64,000 bases of DNA from Streptomyces gobiensis (GTDB lineage Bacteria; Actinomycetota; Actinomycetes; Streptomycetales; Streptomycetaceae), in assembly GCF_021216675.1 (NCBI RefSeq), contig NZ_CP086120.1, forward strand, positions 4,772,501 to 4,836,500, in the 5' to 3' direction. The position numbers and the translations under genes are program-made. Positions 8,124-16,863 of this stretch are shown piece by piece (within the stretch, counting starts at the first letter, position 1; each line of letters opens with the position of its first letter). A model generated the notes under the pieces. It was given only the letters and a program-made list of their open reading frames with translations, had not been told where the DNA came from and searched no databases.

Positions 8124-9758
8124 ATGCTCGAATTTCTGAACAGGCTGCAGCGCAAGCTGGGACTCAGGACCGACTCCGTCATCTTCTTCGCCTCCGCCGC
8201 GCTCACACTGGTGTTCGTGGTGGTGACCATCGCGCTGACGGATCAGGTCGACAGCGTCTTCCGTTCGGCATCCGGCTGGCTCAAGAGCAACCTCGGCTGG
8301 TTCTACATTCTCGGCGTCACCACATTCCTGATCTTCTTGATCTGGATCGCGCTGAGCCGCTACGGGCATGTGCGCCTCGGCGGTCAGGATGAGCGCCCCG
8401 CCTACAGCAACCGGGCCTGGTTCACGATGCTGTTCGCCGCGGGAATCGGCACGATCCTGATGTTCTGGGGTGTCGCGGAGCCGATCAGCCACTTCGCCGA
8501 GCCACCACGGGCGACCGTGCAGCCGGAAACAGTGGAGGCCGCGCAAATGGCGATGGGGTACTCGCTGTACCACTTCGGCCTGCACACCTGGACCATCTTC
8601 TGCCTGCCCGCGCTGGCCTTCGCCTACTTTGTGTACCGGCGCGGACTGCCGTTCCGGGTGAGCTCCATCCTGCACCCGCTCCTCGGCAACCGGATCTATG
8701 GCCCCATCGGCAAGATCGTCGATACTACGGCGGTGATGGGCACGCTCTTCGGCGTCGCGGTCTCCATCGGTCTGGGCACCATGCAGATCAACAGCGGTCT
8801 GGCCAAGCTCTTCGATGTCCCGGAGAACAAGCTCGTCCAGGTGCTGATCATCACCGTGGTCACCATCATCGCCACCGCCTCGGTGGTGGCCGGTCTCGAC
8901 AAGGGCATCAAACGGCTGTCCAGCCTCAATATCGGGATGGCGGTCGGCCTGCTGATCTTTGTGTTCCTGACCGGCTCAACGCTCTTTCTGGCGCGGGGCA
9001 TCATTGAGACGGCCGGTACCTATCTCAGCTGGCTCGTCCCGCTGTCCTTCTGGAATGACACCTTCGGCGACACCGGCTGGCAGGGCAACTGGACCGTCTT
9101 CTACTGGGCCTGGACGATTACGTGGTCACCCTTCGTCGGCATCTTTATCGCCCGTATCTCCAAGGGGCGCACGATCCGGGAGTTTGTGCTCGGCGTCCTC
9201 GCACTGCCCACGGCCTTCACGCTCATCTGGTTCAGCGTCTTCGGGCTGTCCGCCATCAATCTGCAGATGGAGGGCAGGGCCGACCTGGTCACCGAGGTCG
9301 TCACCGAGCGGGATATCCCCGGGGCGCTCTTCGCCTTCCTGGAGAACTATCCGCTCACCACCTTTGTCGCGGCTCTCTCGGTGCTCATTGTGGTCATCTT
9401 CTTCACCACGTCCTCGGACTCGGCGTCCCTGGTGGTGGACATGCTCTGTGTCGGTGAGCAGGAGCAGGCCAGCCCCACCCGTCAGCGGGTGTTCTGGGCG
9501 GTCACCGAGGGTGTGGTCGCGGGCACGCTGATCGCGGCGACCGGGGCTGGCGGCCTCACCGCGCTGGAACAGGTCATCACCGTCGTCGGGCTGCCGTTCT
9601 TCATCATCGCGTTTCTGATGATGTACTCGCTGGTCCGCGCGCTGCGCACCGACTTCCCGGAGCTGAGCGGGCCGCCCGCGGCACCGCGGCGGACGAAGGC
9701 CCCACTGCTCAAGGCGGATTCCATGGGCGGGGCCGGGGACTCTGTCGGCGCGGGCTGA
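8124..9758 (+). CDS. BCCT-family betaine/choline/carnitine transporter
   Basis: A 544-residue inner-membrane secondary transporter with about 12 hydrophobic segments. BCCT landmarks are present: MFWGVAEPISHFAEPP, the aromatic WAWTITWSPFVGIFIARIS segment that forms the substrate-binding box, and FFTTSSDSASLVVDML. Uptake of a compatible solute such as glycine betaine or choline is the family role; the exact substrate cannot be read off. The ATG at 8124 is chosen because GAGGGA sits 7 bases upstream. The longer frame from 7959 would prepend an unlikely Cys-rich leader. The C-terminal tail is short, unlike the long osmosensory tail of Corynebacterium BetP. No partner gene lies next to it. Confidence 0.93.
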   Translation: MLEFLNRLQRKLGLRTDSVIFFASAALTLVFVVVTIALTDQVDSVFRSASGWLKSNLGWFYILGVTTFLIFLIWIALSRYGHVRLGGQDERPAYSNRAWFTMLFAAGIGTILMFWGVAEPISHFAEPPRATVQPETVEAAQMAMGYSLYHFGLHTWTIFCLPALAFAYFVYRRGLPFRVSSILHPLLGNRIYGPIGKIVDTTAVMGTLFGVAVSIGLGTMQINSGLAKLFDVPENKLVQVLIITVVTIIATASVVAGLDKGIKRLSSLNIGMAVGLLIFVFLTGSTLFLARGIIETAGTYLSWLVPLSFWNDTFGDTGWQGNWTVFYWAWTITWSPFVGIFIARISKGRTIREFVLGVLALPTAFTLIWFSVFGLSAINLQMEGRADLVTEVVTERDIPGALFAFLENYPLTTFVAALSVLIVVIFFTTSSDSASLVVDMLCVGEQEQASPTRQRVFWAVTEGVVAGTLIAATGAGGLTALEQVITVVGLPFFIIAFLMMYSLVRALRTDFPELSGPPAAPRRTKAPLLKADSMGGAGDSVGAG

Positions 9759-9777
9759 GGGCGCTGGTGAGGCCCTG

Positions 9778-10641
9778 TCAGCCGACCGAGGTGGCGATGA
9801 GGTCGGAGACCTTGACAAAGCGGTAGCCGCGCTCGCGCAGCTCGGGCACGATCCGCTTGACCGCTTCCGCGGTGGCCGGGGCCGCGCTGAGGGTGCAGTG
9901 CATGAGCACCACCGAGCCCGGCCGCACCTCGTCCAGCACCTGCTCCACGACACTGTCCGCGTCGCTGTTGAAGGGATCGCCGCTCATCACATCCCACTGC
10001 ACGGCGGTCACATGCGTCGGTGCGATGGCCCGCAGCGCGCGGTCGTCGTAACACCCGCCGGGGAAGCGGAAGTACGGCAGCGGATCCGCCACCCCGGCCT
10101 TACGGAGCGCCTCGAAGCCCTTTTCCACCTCCGCCCTCTGCTGGCCCGGGTCCAGCGTCGGCAGTCCGTAGCAGGAGCCGGTGAAGGCGTGGTGGGAGTA
10201 GGAGTGGTTGGCGACCTCGAAGAGCGGGCTGCGGCTGATCGCACGGGCCTGGTACGAATAGGTACGGGCCCACATACCGGTAATAAAGATGGTCGCGGGT
10301 ACCTTCTCCCTGCGCAGCGTGGCGATCAGACCGGGATTGTCAAAGCGCTCCCCGCCCGCCGCACGGCCGCCCTGATCGGCGGTCATATCGGCGTCGAAGG
10401 TGAGCGCGACGGTCTTGTCCCGCTTGTTGCGCGGTCCATGGGAGAAGACGGCGGTGCGTCCGCTGGCGGAGGCGGGCAGCGTGACGGGCTCCGCGGGTCC
10501 CTGGGCGGCGGAGGGGGAAACCACCGGGCCGGACGTATCGGCGCTGTCCGAGTCCCCCGTGCTGCCGCAGGAGGCGGTAGCGGTGGCGGTGAGGGCAATG
10601 GCGGTGAGAGCGATGACAGCTCTCCGTAGCGAGATGATCAC
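9778..10641 (-). CDS. Exported polysaccharide deacetylase (NodB domain)
   Basis: A 287-residue carbohydrate esterase family 4 protein, probably acting on peptidoglycan or another N-acetylated polymer outside the membrane. An N-terminal hydrophobic segment ends in TATASCGSTGDSD. The Cys suggests a lipoprotein, though the lipobox (TASC) is poor and simple secretion is possible. Catalytic motifs: TFDADMTADQ (motif 1; TFDAD in place of the usual TFDDG), HSYSHHAF (the two metal His), RFPGGCYDDRA (motif 3) and VLMHC near the C-terminus. The changed motif 1 occurs in several actinobacterial members and keeps both Asp residues. It lies 54 bases downstream of zapE on the same strand and converges on the BCCT gene. 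Confidence 0.88.
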   Translation of the reverse strand: MIISLRRAVIALTAIALTATATASCGSTGDSDSADTSGPVVSPSAAQGPAEPVTLPASASGRTAVFSHGPRNKRDKTVALTFDADMTADQGGRAAGGERFDNPGLIATLRREKVPATIFITGMWARTYSYQARAISRSPLFEVANHSYSHHAFTGSCYGLPTLDPGQQRAEVEKGFEALRKAGVADPLPYFRFPGGCYDDRALRAIAPTHVTAVQWDVMSGDPFNSDADSVVEQVLDEVRPGSVVLMHCTLSAAPATAEAVKRIVPELRERGYRFVKVSDLIATSVG

Positions 10642-10695
10642 ACTCAGAATGTAATAGTGATGATCACACCGCGCGCGCTGACTACGCCTGTCGGT

Positions 10696-11793
10696 TTACG
10701 GCCGGACGAGCTCCTTGGCGTCGCGAGCCAGGGCGGTGAGCCGGGAGATCGCGCGGAAGTACTTCTTGCGGTACCCGCCCTTCAGCATCTCCTCGCTGAA
10801 CAGCTCATCGAAGGGCTTTCCCGAGGCGAGCACGGGAACCTCCCGGTCGTAGAGCCGGTCAGCGAGCACCACCAGGCGCAGCGCGGTCGACTGGTCCGGC
10901 ACGGGCGTCACATCGGTCAGGCAGACCGCGCTGACCCCGTCGCACAGCGCCCCGTAGCGGCTCGGGTGGACCTTCGACAGATGCTCCAGCAGGGACGGGA
11001 AGTCATCCAGGCTGGCGCCGGGGGTGTGGTGCGCGGCCTGGGTGACCTGGTCGTCGCTGTACGGGGCCGGGGCCTCGGGCAGTCCGCGGTGACGGTAATC
11101 CTCGCCGTCGATACGCAGCGGGCGGAAGTGGGCGGACAGCCCCTGGATCTCGCGGAGGAAGTCGGCGGCGGCGAAGCGGCCCTCTCCCAGCTTGCCGGGG
11201 AGGGTGTTGGAGGTGGCGGCCAGGGCGACGCCAGCCTCGACGAGCCTGCTGAGCAGGGAGGAGACCAGGACCGTGTCCCCCGGGTCGTCCAGCTCGAACT
11301 CATCGATGCACAGCAGCCGATGGTCGCTGAGGGTGCGTACGGTCTGCTGGAAACCGAGCGCGCCGACGAGGTTTGTCAGCTCGACGAACGTGCCGAACGC
11401 CTTGTGCTCGGGGGGCGCCGGGGTGGCGTGCCACAGGGAGGCGAGGAGGTGCGTCTTGCCGACGCCATAGCCGCCGTCCAGGTAGACCCCGCGCGGGCCG
11501 GTCGCGGTGGGCTTGGCCTCCCGCCGGAACCAGCGCTTACGCCCGCCGCCCGCTGCCGGGGCGCCACCGAGCCCGTCCGCGAAACCACTCAGGACGCCGA
11601 CCGCCTCGGCCTGGCTGTGCTGGTTCGGGTCCGGGATATACGTCTCGAAGCGGACCGCGTCAAAGCGCGGCGGCGGCACCATCTCCGCGACGAGCTGCTC
11701 GGCGGGCACATACGGCTCACGCTCGCACAGCGAGACGGGTGACTCATGCTCGGCTTCGGCGGCGGAACGCGGGGCAGCGGGGGAGGTCGGCAC
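10696..11793 (-). CDS. zapE: Cell division protein ZapE (AFG1-like ATPase)
   Basis: A 365-residue AFG1/ZapE-family P-loop ATPase. In E. coli ZapE associates with the Z-ring; in mitochondria AFG1 handles respiratory-complex subunits. Walker A is GGYGVGKTHLL, Walker B LLCIDEFELDD, and a sensor follows in ALAATSNTLPGKLGEG. The C-terminal AFG1 block reads LRLVVLADRLYDREVPVLAS. The GTG start at 11793 was chosen because the upstream open frame is purely repeat sequence: the modular repeat begins about 35 bases away. The family assignment is strong; a role in Streptomyces septation is inference. Confidence 0.92.
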   Translation of the reverse strand: MPTSPAAPRSAAEAEHESPVSLCEREPYVPAEQLVAEMVPPPRFDAVRFETYIPDPNQHSQAEAVGVLSGFADGLGGAPAAGGGRKRWFRREAKPTATGPRGVYLDGGYGVGKTHLLASLWHATPAPPEHKAFGTFVELTNLVGALGFQQTVRTLSDHRLLCIDEFELDDPGDTVLVSSLLSRLVEAGVALAATSNTLPGKLGEGRFAAADFLREIQGLSAHFRPLRIDGEDYRHRGLPEAPAPYSDDQVTQAAHHTPGASLDDFPSLLEHLSKVHPSRYGALCDGVSAVCLTDVTPVPDQSTALRLVVLADRLYDREVPVLASGKPFDELFSEEMLKGGYRKKYFRAISRLTALARDAKELVRP

Positions 11794-11827
11794 GCCTACA
11801 ACTCTACGGGGCCCCGCTCGCCACCCT

Positions 11828-12305
11828 GCTGTGGGCACCCGGCCGCCGGACTGTCCCCGGCCCCGCCCCTTCCCGAAAACTGGGGGCTTCGCCCCCAGAC
11901 CCCCACCCCCGTTGTGGGCACTCGCAGCCCCCGCGAGGGGCTGTGGGTGGGCACAACCCGGCCACCGGCCCGCACCCGGCCACCCCCGGGGCCCCGGGGC
12001 TACGCCCCGGTTTCCGGGAAGGGGCGGGATACGGGGAAGCCCACCCCGGCACCCCCGCAGCCGGGTGGAGCCCCGCCGCGCGGCGGAGCCGCATGCCGGT
12101 GCAGCCGGGAAGGGGCGGGATACGGGGACACCCACCCAGGGCGCCCTCGCAGCCGGGTGGAGCCCCGCCGCGCGGCGGAGCCGCATATCGGTGCAGCCGG
12201 GAAGGGGCGGGATACGGGGAAGCCCACCACCGGCACCCCCGCAGCCGGGGGCGGAGCCCCGCCACGCGGCGGAGGCGCATGCCGGTACAGCCGGGAGGGG
12301 GCGGA
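11828..12305 (+). repeat. GC-rich modular repeat, copy B (head plus three units)
   Basis: This repeat fills the gap between divergent zapE and the RibD-C gene. The head module (about 11910-11960) begins GTTGTGGGCACTCGCAG and ends GTGGGTGGGCACAACC; it encloses an inverted repeat CAGCCCCCGCGAGGGGCTG. Units starting CCGGGAAGG or CCGGGAGGG lie at about 12014, 12105, 12197 and 12291, a period of 91-94 bases, the last being partial. Each unit contains CCCCGCCGCGCGGCGGAGCC. Orientation is the same as in copies A and C. Because it separates two divergent starts, any promoter for either gene must lie inside or within a few tens of bases of it. Confidence 0.8.
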
Positions 12306-12359
12306 AACCTCCGCCCCGGGGCAGCGCCCCGGTCCGGGGGGCGTGCCAGACTGCCGCGT

Positions 12360-13124
12360 ATGCGACGCTTGTTCCCCTGTTCTCCCGAGACCGCCGTCGA
12401 CCACGAGTGGACCCTCGACCAGCTAGCCGAGGCCTACGCCTACCCCGAGGCCGCCGCCCCAGGCGGCTGGCTGCGCGGCAACATGGTCGCCTCGCTGGAC
12501 GGCGCCGCCCACCACGAGGGGCGTTCGCAGCCGCTGTCCGGCAAGGCGGATATGCGGATCTTCGGCGTACTGCGCGGCCTCGCGGACGCGGTGATCGTCG
12601 GTGCGCAGACAGTACGCCAGGAGGGATACCGGCCCGCGAAGGCGCGGGAGGCCTTCGCCGCCCGCCGGGCAGCCGCCGGGCAGCCGCCCGCTCCGGCGAT
12701 CGCGGTGGTGAGCGCCAGCCTGGAGCTGGACTTCAGCGCTCCGCTGTTCAGCGAGCCGTTGACGCCGACACTGCTGGTCACGGGCGCGGCAGCGCCGCTG
12801 GACCGGGTGACCGAGGCCCGTAAGGCCGGTGCCGAGGTGATCGTCGCGGGGGAGGGCGTGGGCGTGGACCCCGCCCGGGTGCCCGCGGCGCTGGCGGAGC
12901 GGGGCTTCACCCGGCTGCTCACCGAGGGCGGGCCCCGGCTGCTGGGCCAGTTCGCCGCGGCCCAGGTGCTGGATGAGCTCTGTCTGACCGTGGCGCCCCG
13001 GATCACCTCCGGAGCCGCCGCGCGGATTATGAACGGCCCCGCGCTTGAGGTACCCGTGGATCTGTCGCTGGAGTCCGTGCTCGAGGAGGCCGGGTTTCTG
13101 TTCACGCGTTACCGTCGGATCTGA
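12360..13124 (+). CDS. Pyrimidine reductase family protein (RibD C-terminal domain)
   Basis: A 254-residue protein with a single RibD C-terminal/dihydrofolate-reductase-like fold. The family reduces pyrimidine or related heterocyclic substrates with NADPH. Motifs: NMVASLDGAAHHEG near residues 40-55, ADAVIVGAQTVRQEGY (nucleotide and substrate contacts) and LLTEGGPRLLGQF near residue 190. The deaminase domain of bifunctional RibD is absent, so it is not a complete riboflavin enzyme, and no rib genes lie nearby. The ATG at 12360 was chosen because the region before it is repeat DNA. Its physiological substrate is unknown. Confidence 0.82.
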   Translation: MRRLFPCSPETAVDHEWTLDQLAEAYAYPEAAAPGGWLRGNMVASLDGAAHHEGRSQPLSGKADMRIFGVLRGLADAVIVGAQTVRQEGYRPAKAREAFAARRAAAGQPPAPAIAVVSASLELDFSAPLFSEPLTPTLLVTGAAAPLDRVTEARKAGAEVIVAGEGVGVDPARVPAALAERGFTRLLTEGGPRLLGQFAAAQVLDELCLTVAPRITSGAAARIMNGPALEVPVDLSLESVLEEAGFLFTRYRRI

Positions 13125-13254
13125 CTATCGGCGGAATATGTCATTCCGCTTGCCTCCGGTCGGGCAGACTGAAGAGTGCACACCCCGTGCGGTCACGGGG
13201 CAGGATGGTTTCTGTTCGGGCTCTCACGAGCCGCGGAGAAGAAGGGCACCCGCT

Positions 13255-13728
13255 GTGTTCACGACCGTACTGATGATCGAGAAGCCGCTGGTGCCCACCG
13301 ATGTGGAGCTTGTGACCACCCTGCATGGCGACGAGCCGGTCTCGTTCGTGGTCCTGATGCAGCCGCGTGGCCGTCAGGACCGGCTGCTGCGAGCACTGGA
13401 CGATGTGGCGCTGGGCCAGCTGGAGGAGGCCGTCCACGAGGCCGATGAGCCGGAGGCCGAAGAGGCCCTGCCGCCCGCCCGGCTCGGCCTGGAGCACTCG
13501 CTCAAATCCCTGCGCGACGCCGGGGCGCAGGCCGTCGGGCAGATCGTGGAGAAGCACCCGCTCAGCCTGCTCACCTCCATCGTCGAGCAGACAGAGGCGG
13601 ACGAGGTCATCGTGCTGACCGCGCCGCATCTGGTCGAGGAGTTCTTCCACCGCGACTGGGCCTCCCGGGCCCGGCACAAGGTGGGGGTGCCGGTGCTCAA
13701 GCTGTTCGCGCACTCCGAGTCCGACTGA
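13255..13728 (+). CDS. Conserved actinobacterial protein, often misnamed indole-3-glycerol phosphate synthase
   Basis: A 157-residue soluble protein. It begins MFTTVLMIEKPLVPTDVELV and ends in DEVIVLTAPHLVEEFFHRDW followed by RARHKVGVPVLKLF. This conserved streptomycete protein is frequently annotated as indole-3-glycerol phosphate synthase, but it lacks that enzyme's length and barrel motifs, so I do not accept the name. The layout (beta-alpha repeats, acidic middle, C-terminal phrase about a potential binding loop) recalls a small Rossmann-like or universal-stress-like fold; this is inference. GTG start with GAAGGG 8 bases upstream. Its last 32 bases overlap the 3' end of the convergent ABC ATPase gene. 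Confidence 0.75.
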   Translation: MFTTVLMIEKPLVPTDVELVTTLHGDEPVSFVVLMQPRGRQDRLLRALDDVALGQLEEAVHEADEPEAEEALPPARLGLEHSLKSLRDAGAQAVGQIVEKHPLSLLTSIVEQTEADEVIVLTAPHLVEEFFHRDWASRARHKVGVPVLKLFAHSESD

Positions 13729-14416
13729 GGCTGAGACTGAGGCGTCCGTCGGCCATCGCCAGCACCCGGTCCGCCCGCCCCAGCACCCCGTGATCATGAG
13801 TGACCAGCACGGTCGCGGTGCCATGCTGCCGGGTGACCTCCACCAGCAAGTCCACGATCTGGTCACCTCGTTCCTGGTCCAGTGCTGCGGTCGGCTCGTC
13901 CACCAGCAGCACCGCCGGGCCCCCGAACAGCGCCCGGGCGATGTTCACCCGCTGCCGCTCGCCGCCGGACAGCTGATGTGGGCGCCGGTGCTGCTTGTTG
14001 CCGGACAGCCCCACGGAATCCAGCAGCTCCGCCGCGCGCCGCCGGTCCACGGCCTTCCGCCCGCCCCGTACATGGGCCGTCACCAGCAGCTGCTCCTGGG
14101 CGGTCAGCGAAGCCAGCAGATTGGGCTGCTGGAAGATGATGCCGACACTGTCCCGGCGCAGCGCGGTGCGCTCCCGTTCGGACAGTTCTCCGGTGTCCCG
14201 GCCATCGATGAGCACCCGCCCCGAGTCCGGCCGCAGCAGTGTCGCCGCCACCGCGAGCAGCGAGGACTTGCCGGAGCCGGACGGCCCGGCCACCGCCGCC
14301 AGTTCACCGGCCGCCACCCGCAGGGACACCGCGTCCAGCGCGGTCAGCCGCCGGTCACCATCGGGGTAGGTGAGCCGGATATTGTCCAGGCACAGGGCTG
14401 GGCTCATCGTGGTCAT
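13697..14416 (-). CDS. ABC transporter ATP-binding protein (LolD/MacB type)
   Basis: A 239-residue ATPase subunit of an export-type or mechanotransmission ABC system. Walker A GPSGSGKSSLL, Q-loop FQQPNLLASL, signature LSGGERQRVNIARAL, Walker B VLLVDEPTAALD and switch His in VLVTHDHGVL are all intact. Its start overlaps the stop of the upstream permease gene (ATGA-type overlap at 14413-14416), so the two are translationally coupled and form one transporter. A divergent histidine kinase/response regulator pair lies immediately upstream. That arrangement is typical of antibiotic- or envelope-stress-responsive ABC modules; the regulatory link is inference. Confidence 0.93.
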   Translation of the reverse strand: MTTMSPALCLDNIRLTYPDGDRRLTALDAVSLRVAAGELAAVAGPSGSGKSSLLAVAATLLRPDSGRVLIDGRDTGELSERERTALRRDSVGIIFQQPNLLASLTAQEQLLVTAHVRGGRKAVDRRRAAELLDSVGLSGNKQHRRPHQLSGGERQRVNIARALFGGPAVLLVDEPTAALDQERGDQIVDLLVEVTRQHGTATVLVTHDHGVLGRADRVLAMADGRLSLSLSRTRSARTA

Positions 14417-15492
14417 CGGTTCGCTCCCAGCGCGATCAGCGGGTCAACGGAGGTAATACGGCGTACGGCCAGCGCGGCACCGACGAGCCCCAGCAGCACT
14501 ATGGCCGCCACCGGCATGGCCACGGTCTCCGCTCCCAGCGCGAACGGCACACTCCGGGCCGCGAAGACTCCACCGAGCATCCCGAGGCCCGCCCCGAGCA
14601 GGGCGCCCGCGCTCAGTATCGCCAGCGCCTGGGCCAGCGCGTCCCGCACCAGATACGTACTGCTCGCACCCACTGCCTTGAGCACCGCGATGTCCGGCCT
14701 GCGCTGCACCGTCCACACGGTGAAGAAGGCGCCGGTCACCAGGGCGCTCACCGTGAAGAGAAAGCCCTGGATGAGCTGGAGGCTGCCCTGCTCGGCGACG
14801 AAGGCCGCGATCCCGTCCAGCGCGTCGGCACGGGAGACGGTCCTGGTGGACTGCCGCTTGTCCACGGCCGCCGTATCGGCGGCGGTGCCGCCGTCTTCGC
14901 TGAGGGCGAGCACGGTGGGCTGCCGCTGCCCGCTGACCCGCTCCCAGGTGGGCAGGTCCGTCCATACGGTGGGAGCGTGCCCGTAAGCGCGGTCCTCGGT
15001 GATGCCGGACACCGTCAGCTCCTGGGTACCCAGCCGCACCTTCCCCCCGACCGTGAGCCCGTACTCCTCGGCCACCGCCCGGCTCACCGCCGACTGGCCG
15101 CGCTCGGGGGCCGTCCCGGAGCGCAGCGGCGGCAGCAGCGACCGGTCCCCGCCGAACAGGCTCACCGAGCCCGCCGCCCGCTCCCCGGTCACCCGGGTCA
15201 TGGCGACCCCCAGCGGCTCGGCGGCCGCCACACCCGGCGCCTCGCCCCACGCCTTGGCCTGCTCCGGGGTGATGCTGCTGTTGGTGAACGACACCTGCGG
15301 GTCGGCACCGGCCGGGGCACCGAACACGATGGCGTCCACCGGGAGGTCGGCGACCGCCGAGGAGGCATCGCGGGCCAGCCCGCCGGTGAGACCGTAGAGA
15401 AACACCACCAGCGTGGTGAGCAAGGTGACTACCGACCCCATCAGGGCGAATCGCCCCTTGGCGAAGCGGATGTCACGGAGAGCGACGAACAA
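14413..15492 (-). CDS. FtsX-like ABC transporter permease
   Basis: A 359-residue membrane protein of the MacB/FtsX permease family. It has a first membrane segment near residues 15-40, a large extracytoplasmic domain (about 45-235), then three segments near the C-terminus (around GFLFTVSALVTGAFFTVWTV, AQALAILSAGALLGAGLGML and PVAAIVLLGLVGAALAVRR). The TTG start at 15492 is assigned because it has an AGGGAG ribosome site upstream and begins LFVALRDIRFAKGRF, the usual cytoplasmic lead-in. A much longer upstream open frame is the antisense of the kinase gene. It couples to the ATPase gene downstream. The exported substrate is unknown. Confidence 0.88.
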   Translation of the reverse strand: MFVALRDIRFAKGRFALMGSVVTLLTTLVVFLYGLTGGLARDASSAVADLPVDAIVFGAPAGADPQVSFTNSSITPEQAKAWGEAPGVAAAEPLGVAMTRVTGERAAGSVSLFGGDRSLLPPLRSGTAPERGQSAVSRAVAEEYGLTVGGKVRLGTQELTVSGITEDRAYGHAPTVWTDLPTWERVSGQRQPTVLALSEDGGTAADTAAVDKRQSTRTVSRADALDGIAAFVAEQGSLQLIQGFLFTVSALVTGAFFTVWTVQRRPDIAVLKAVGASSTYLVRDALAQALAILSAGALLGAGLGMLGGVFAARSVPFALGAETVAMPVAAIVLLGLVGAALAVRRITSVDPLIALGANR

Positions 15493-15669
15493 CGGGGGTC
15501 TCCCTGGGTCGGAGCGACGGGTACCACCACCGTGCTCGGTCGGCGGGCCGCTGCCATCAAGGACACGTACGGTCCTGTGCTCCCGCGTCCGACGTACCCG
15601 GAAATCCATCGAACGGTTGATGCCGGGACCGGCCGGGGCGCGGCCGGGGCGCCCGTACCCTCGGAAGCT

Positions 15670-16863
15670 GTGAGCACCCCAGGCATGCCTTCGACCCCCG
15701 CGGTGCGGCTGCTGCGCGCCGGGCTGCACGGCGCGTTCTATGTGCTGCTGGTCATCGCGCTCGCCCCGGCGCCCGGCCGGCTGCTGTTGCCGGCGATCCT
15801 GCTCGGCGTGGTGTACGCGCTGGGGGTCCTCGATGAGCACCGGCGGGCGCCACGGGCGCGGGTCCTGGTCTGGCTCGGCGCCGTCAGCCTGTTGTGGCTG
15901 GCGCTGCTGGCACTCGACCACAACTTCAGCTATCTGGCCTTCCCGCTCTTCTTCCTCTTCCTCCATATGCTGCGGCCCCGCTGGGCGCTGCCCGCCGTCG
16001 CCCTGGCGACCACCGCCGTCATCGCCGCGCAGGCCACCGGCGCCGGCGGGCTGACCATGGCCAAGGTCATCGGCCCCACCGCCGGAGCGGCCGTCGCCGT
16101 CCTCACCGCCTACGGCTATGCCGCGCTCTACCGGGAGAGCCGGGAGCGGCAGCGGCTCATCGACGACCTGATGCGCACCCGCGACCAGCTCGCCGCCTCG
16201 CAGCGCGAAGCGGGCAAGCTCGCCGAGCGGCAGCGGCTGGCCCGGGAGATCCACGACACCCTCGCCCAGGGCCTGTCCAGCATCGTGCTGCTCAGCCGGG
16301 CTGCGGAGTCCGCCCTGCCGGACCGGGCGGACACCGCTACGGCCCGGATACGGATCCGGGAGACGGGGCGTACCGCCGCCGACAACCTCGCCGAGGCCCG
16401 CCGCTTCGTTCAGGCGCTCACCCCGCCCGCCCTGGCCGACGCCCCGCTGCCCGAGGCGCTGCGCCGCCTCACCCAGCGCCATGGCACCGACACCGGCGGC
16501 GGGACCGAGATCTCCTTCCAGCTGGACGGCGAGCCCTGCCCGCTGCCCGTCGAGGCCGAGGTGGCGCTGCTCCGTCTCACCCAGGAGGCGCTGGCCAATG
16601 TCGCCCGGCACGCACAGGCCCGGCACGCCGCCGTAACGCTGTCCTTCCTGGACCGGGAGGTCGCCCTGGACATCTACGACGACGGAATCGGCTTCACCCC
16701 CGGCGAGAGCCCGCAGGGCGGCCGGCCGACCTTCGGTCTGCACGGTATGCGGGAGCGGATCGCCGAGCTGGGCGGCACCCTGACGGTGGAGTCGGCGCCC
16801 GGTGAGGGCACGGCGGTGGCGGCGGCGCTGCCGGTGACGGCGCCCCTGGCGGTCGCCTCATGA
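15670..16863 (+). CDS. Sensor histidine kinase, HisKA_3 (NarX/DesK-like)
   Basis: A 397-residue membrane kinase. Roughly five hydrophobic segments occupy residues 10-155, with no large sensor loop, so the signal is probably sensed in the membrane. A short coiled-coil linker precedes the dimerisation box ERQRLAREIHDTLAQGLSSI, whose His is the autophosphorylation site. The ATPase domain has ALANVARHAQARHAAV (N box), DIYDDGIGF (G1) and TFGLHGMRERIAELGG (G2). The GTG at 15670 has GGAAG upstream; an ATG at 15685 is an alternative. Its stop overlaps the start of the response regulator gene by 4 bases (ATGA). It is divergent from the ABC permease gene, a likely target. Confidence 0.92.
   Translation: MSTPGMPSTPAVRLLRAGLHGAFYVLLVIALAPAPGRLLLPAILLGVVYALGVLDEHRRAPRARVLVWLGAVSLLWLALLALDHNFSYLAFPLFFLFLHMLRPRWALPAVALATTAVIAAQATGAGGLTMAKVIGPTAGAAVAVLTAYGYAALYRESRERQRLIDDLMRTRDQLAASQREAGKLAERQRLAREIHDTLAQGLSSIVLLSRAAESALPDRADTATARIRIRETGRTAADNLAEARRFVQALTPPALADAPLPEALRRLTQRHGTDTGGGTEISFQLDGEPCPLPVEAEVALLRLTQEALANVARHAQARHAAVTLSFLDREVALDIYDDGIGFTPGESPQGGRPTFGLHGMRERIAELGGTLTVESAPGEGTAVAAALPVTAPLAVAS

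Noticed and set aside
11828..12305. Tandem units of about 92 bases considered as a CRISPR array
   Set aside because: Units are nearly identical along their whole length with no unique spacers, and no cas genes are present.
13255..13728. Annotation as indole-3-glycerol phosphate synthase
   Set aside because: Too short for the barrel enzyme, no catalytic motif of TrpC, and no trp genes nearby.
14413..16743. Long N-terminal extension of the FtsX-like permease
   Set aside because: The extension lies antisense to the sensor kinase and lacks permease features; the TTG at 15492 with an upstream ribosome site is preferred.
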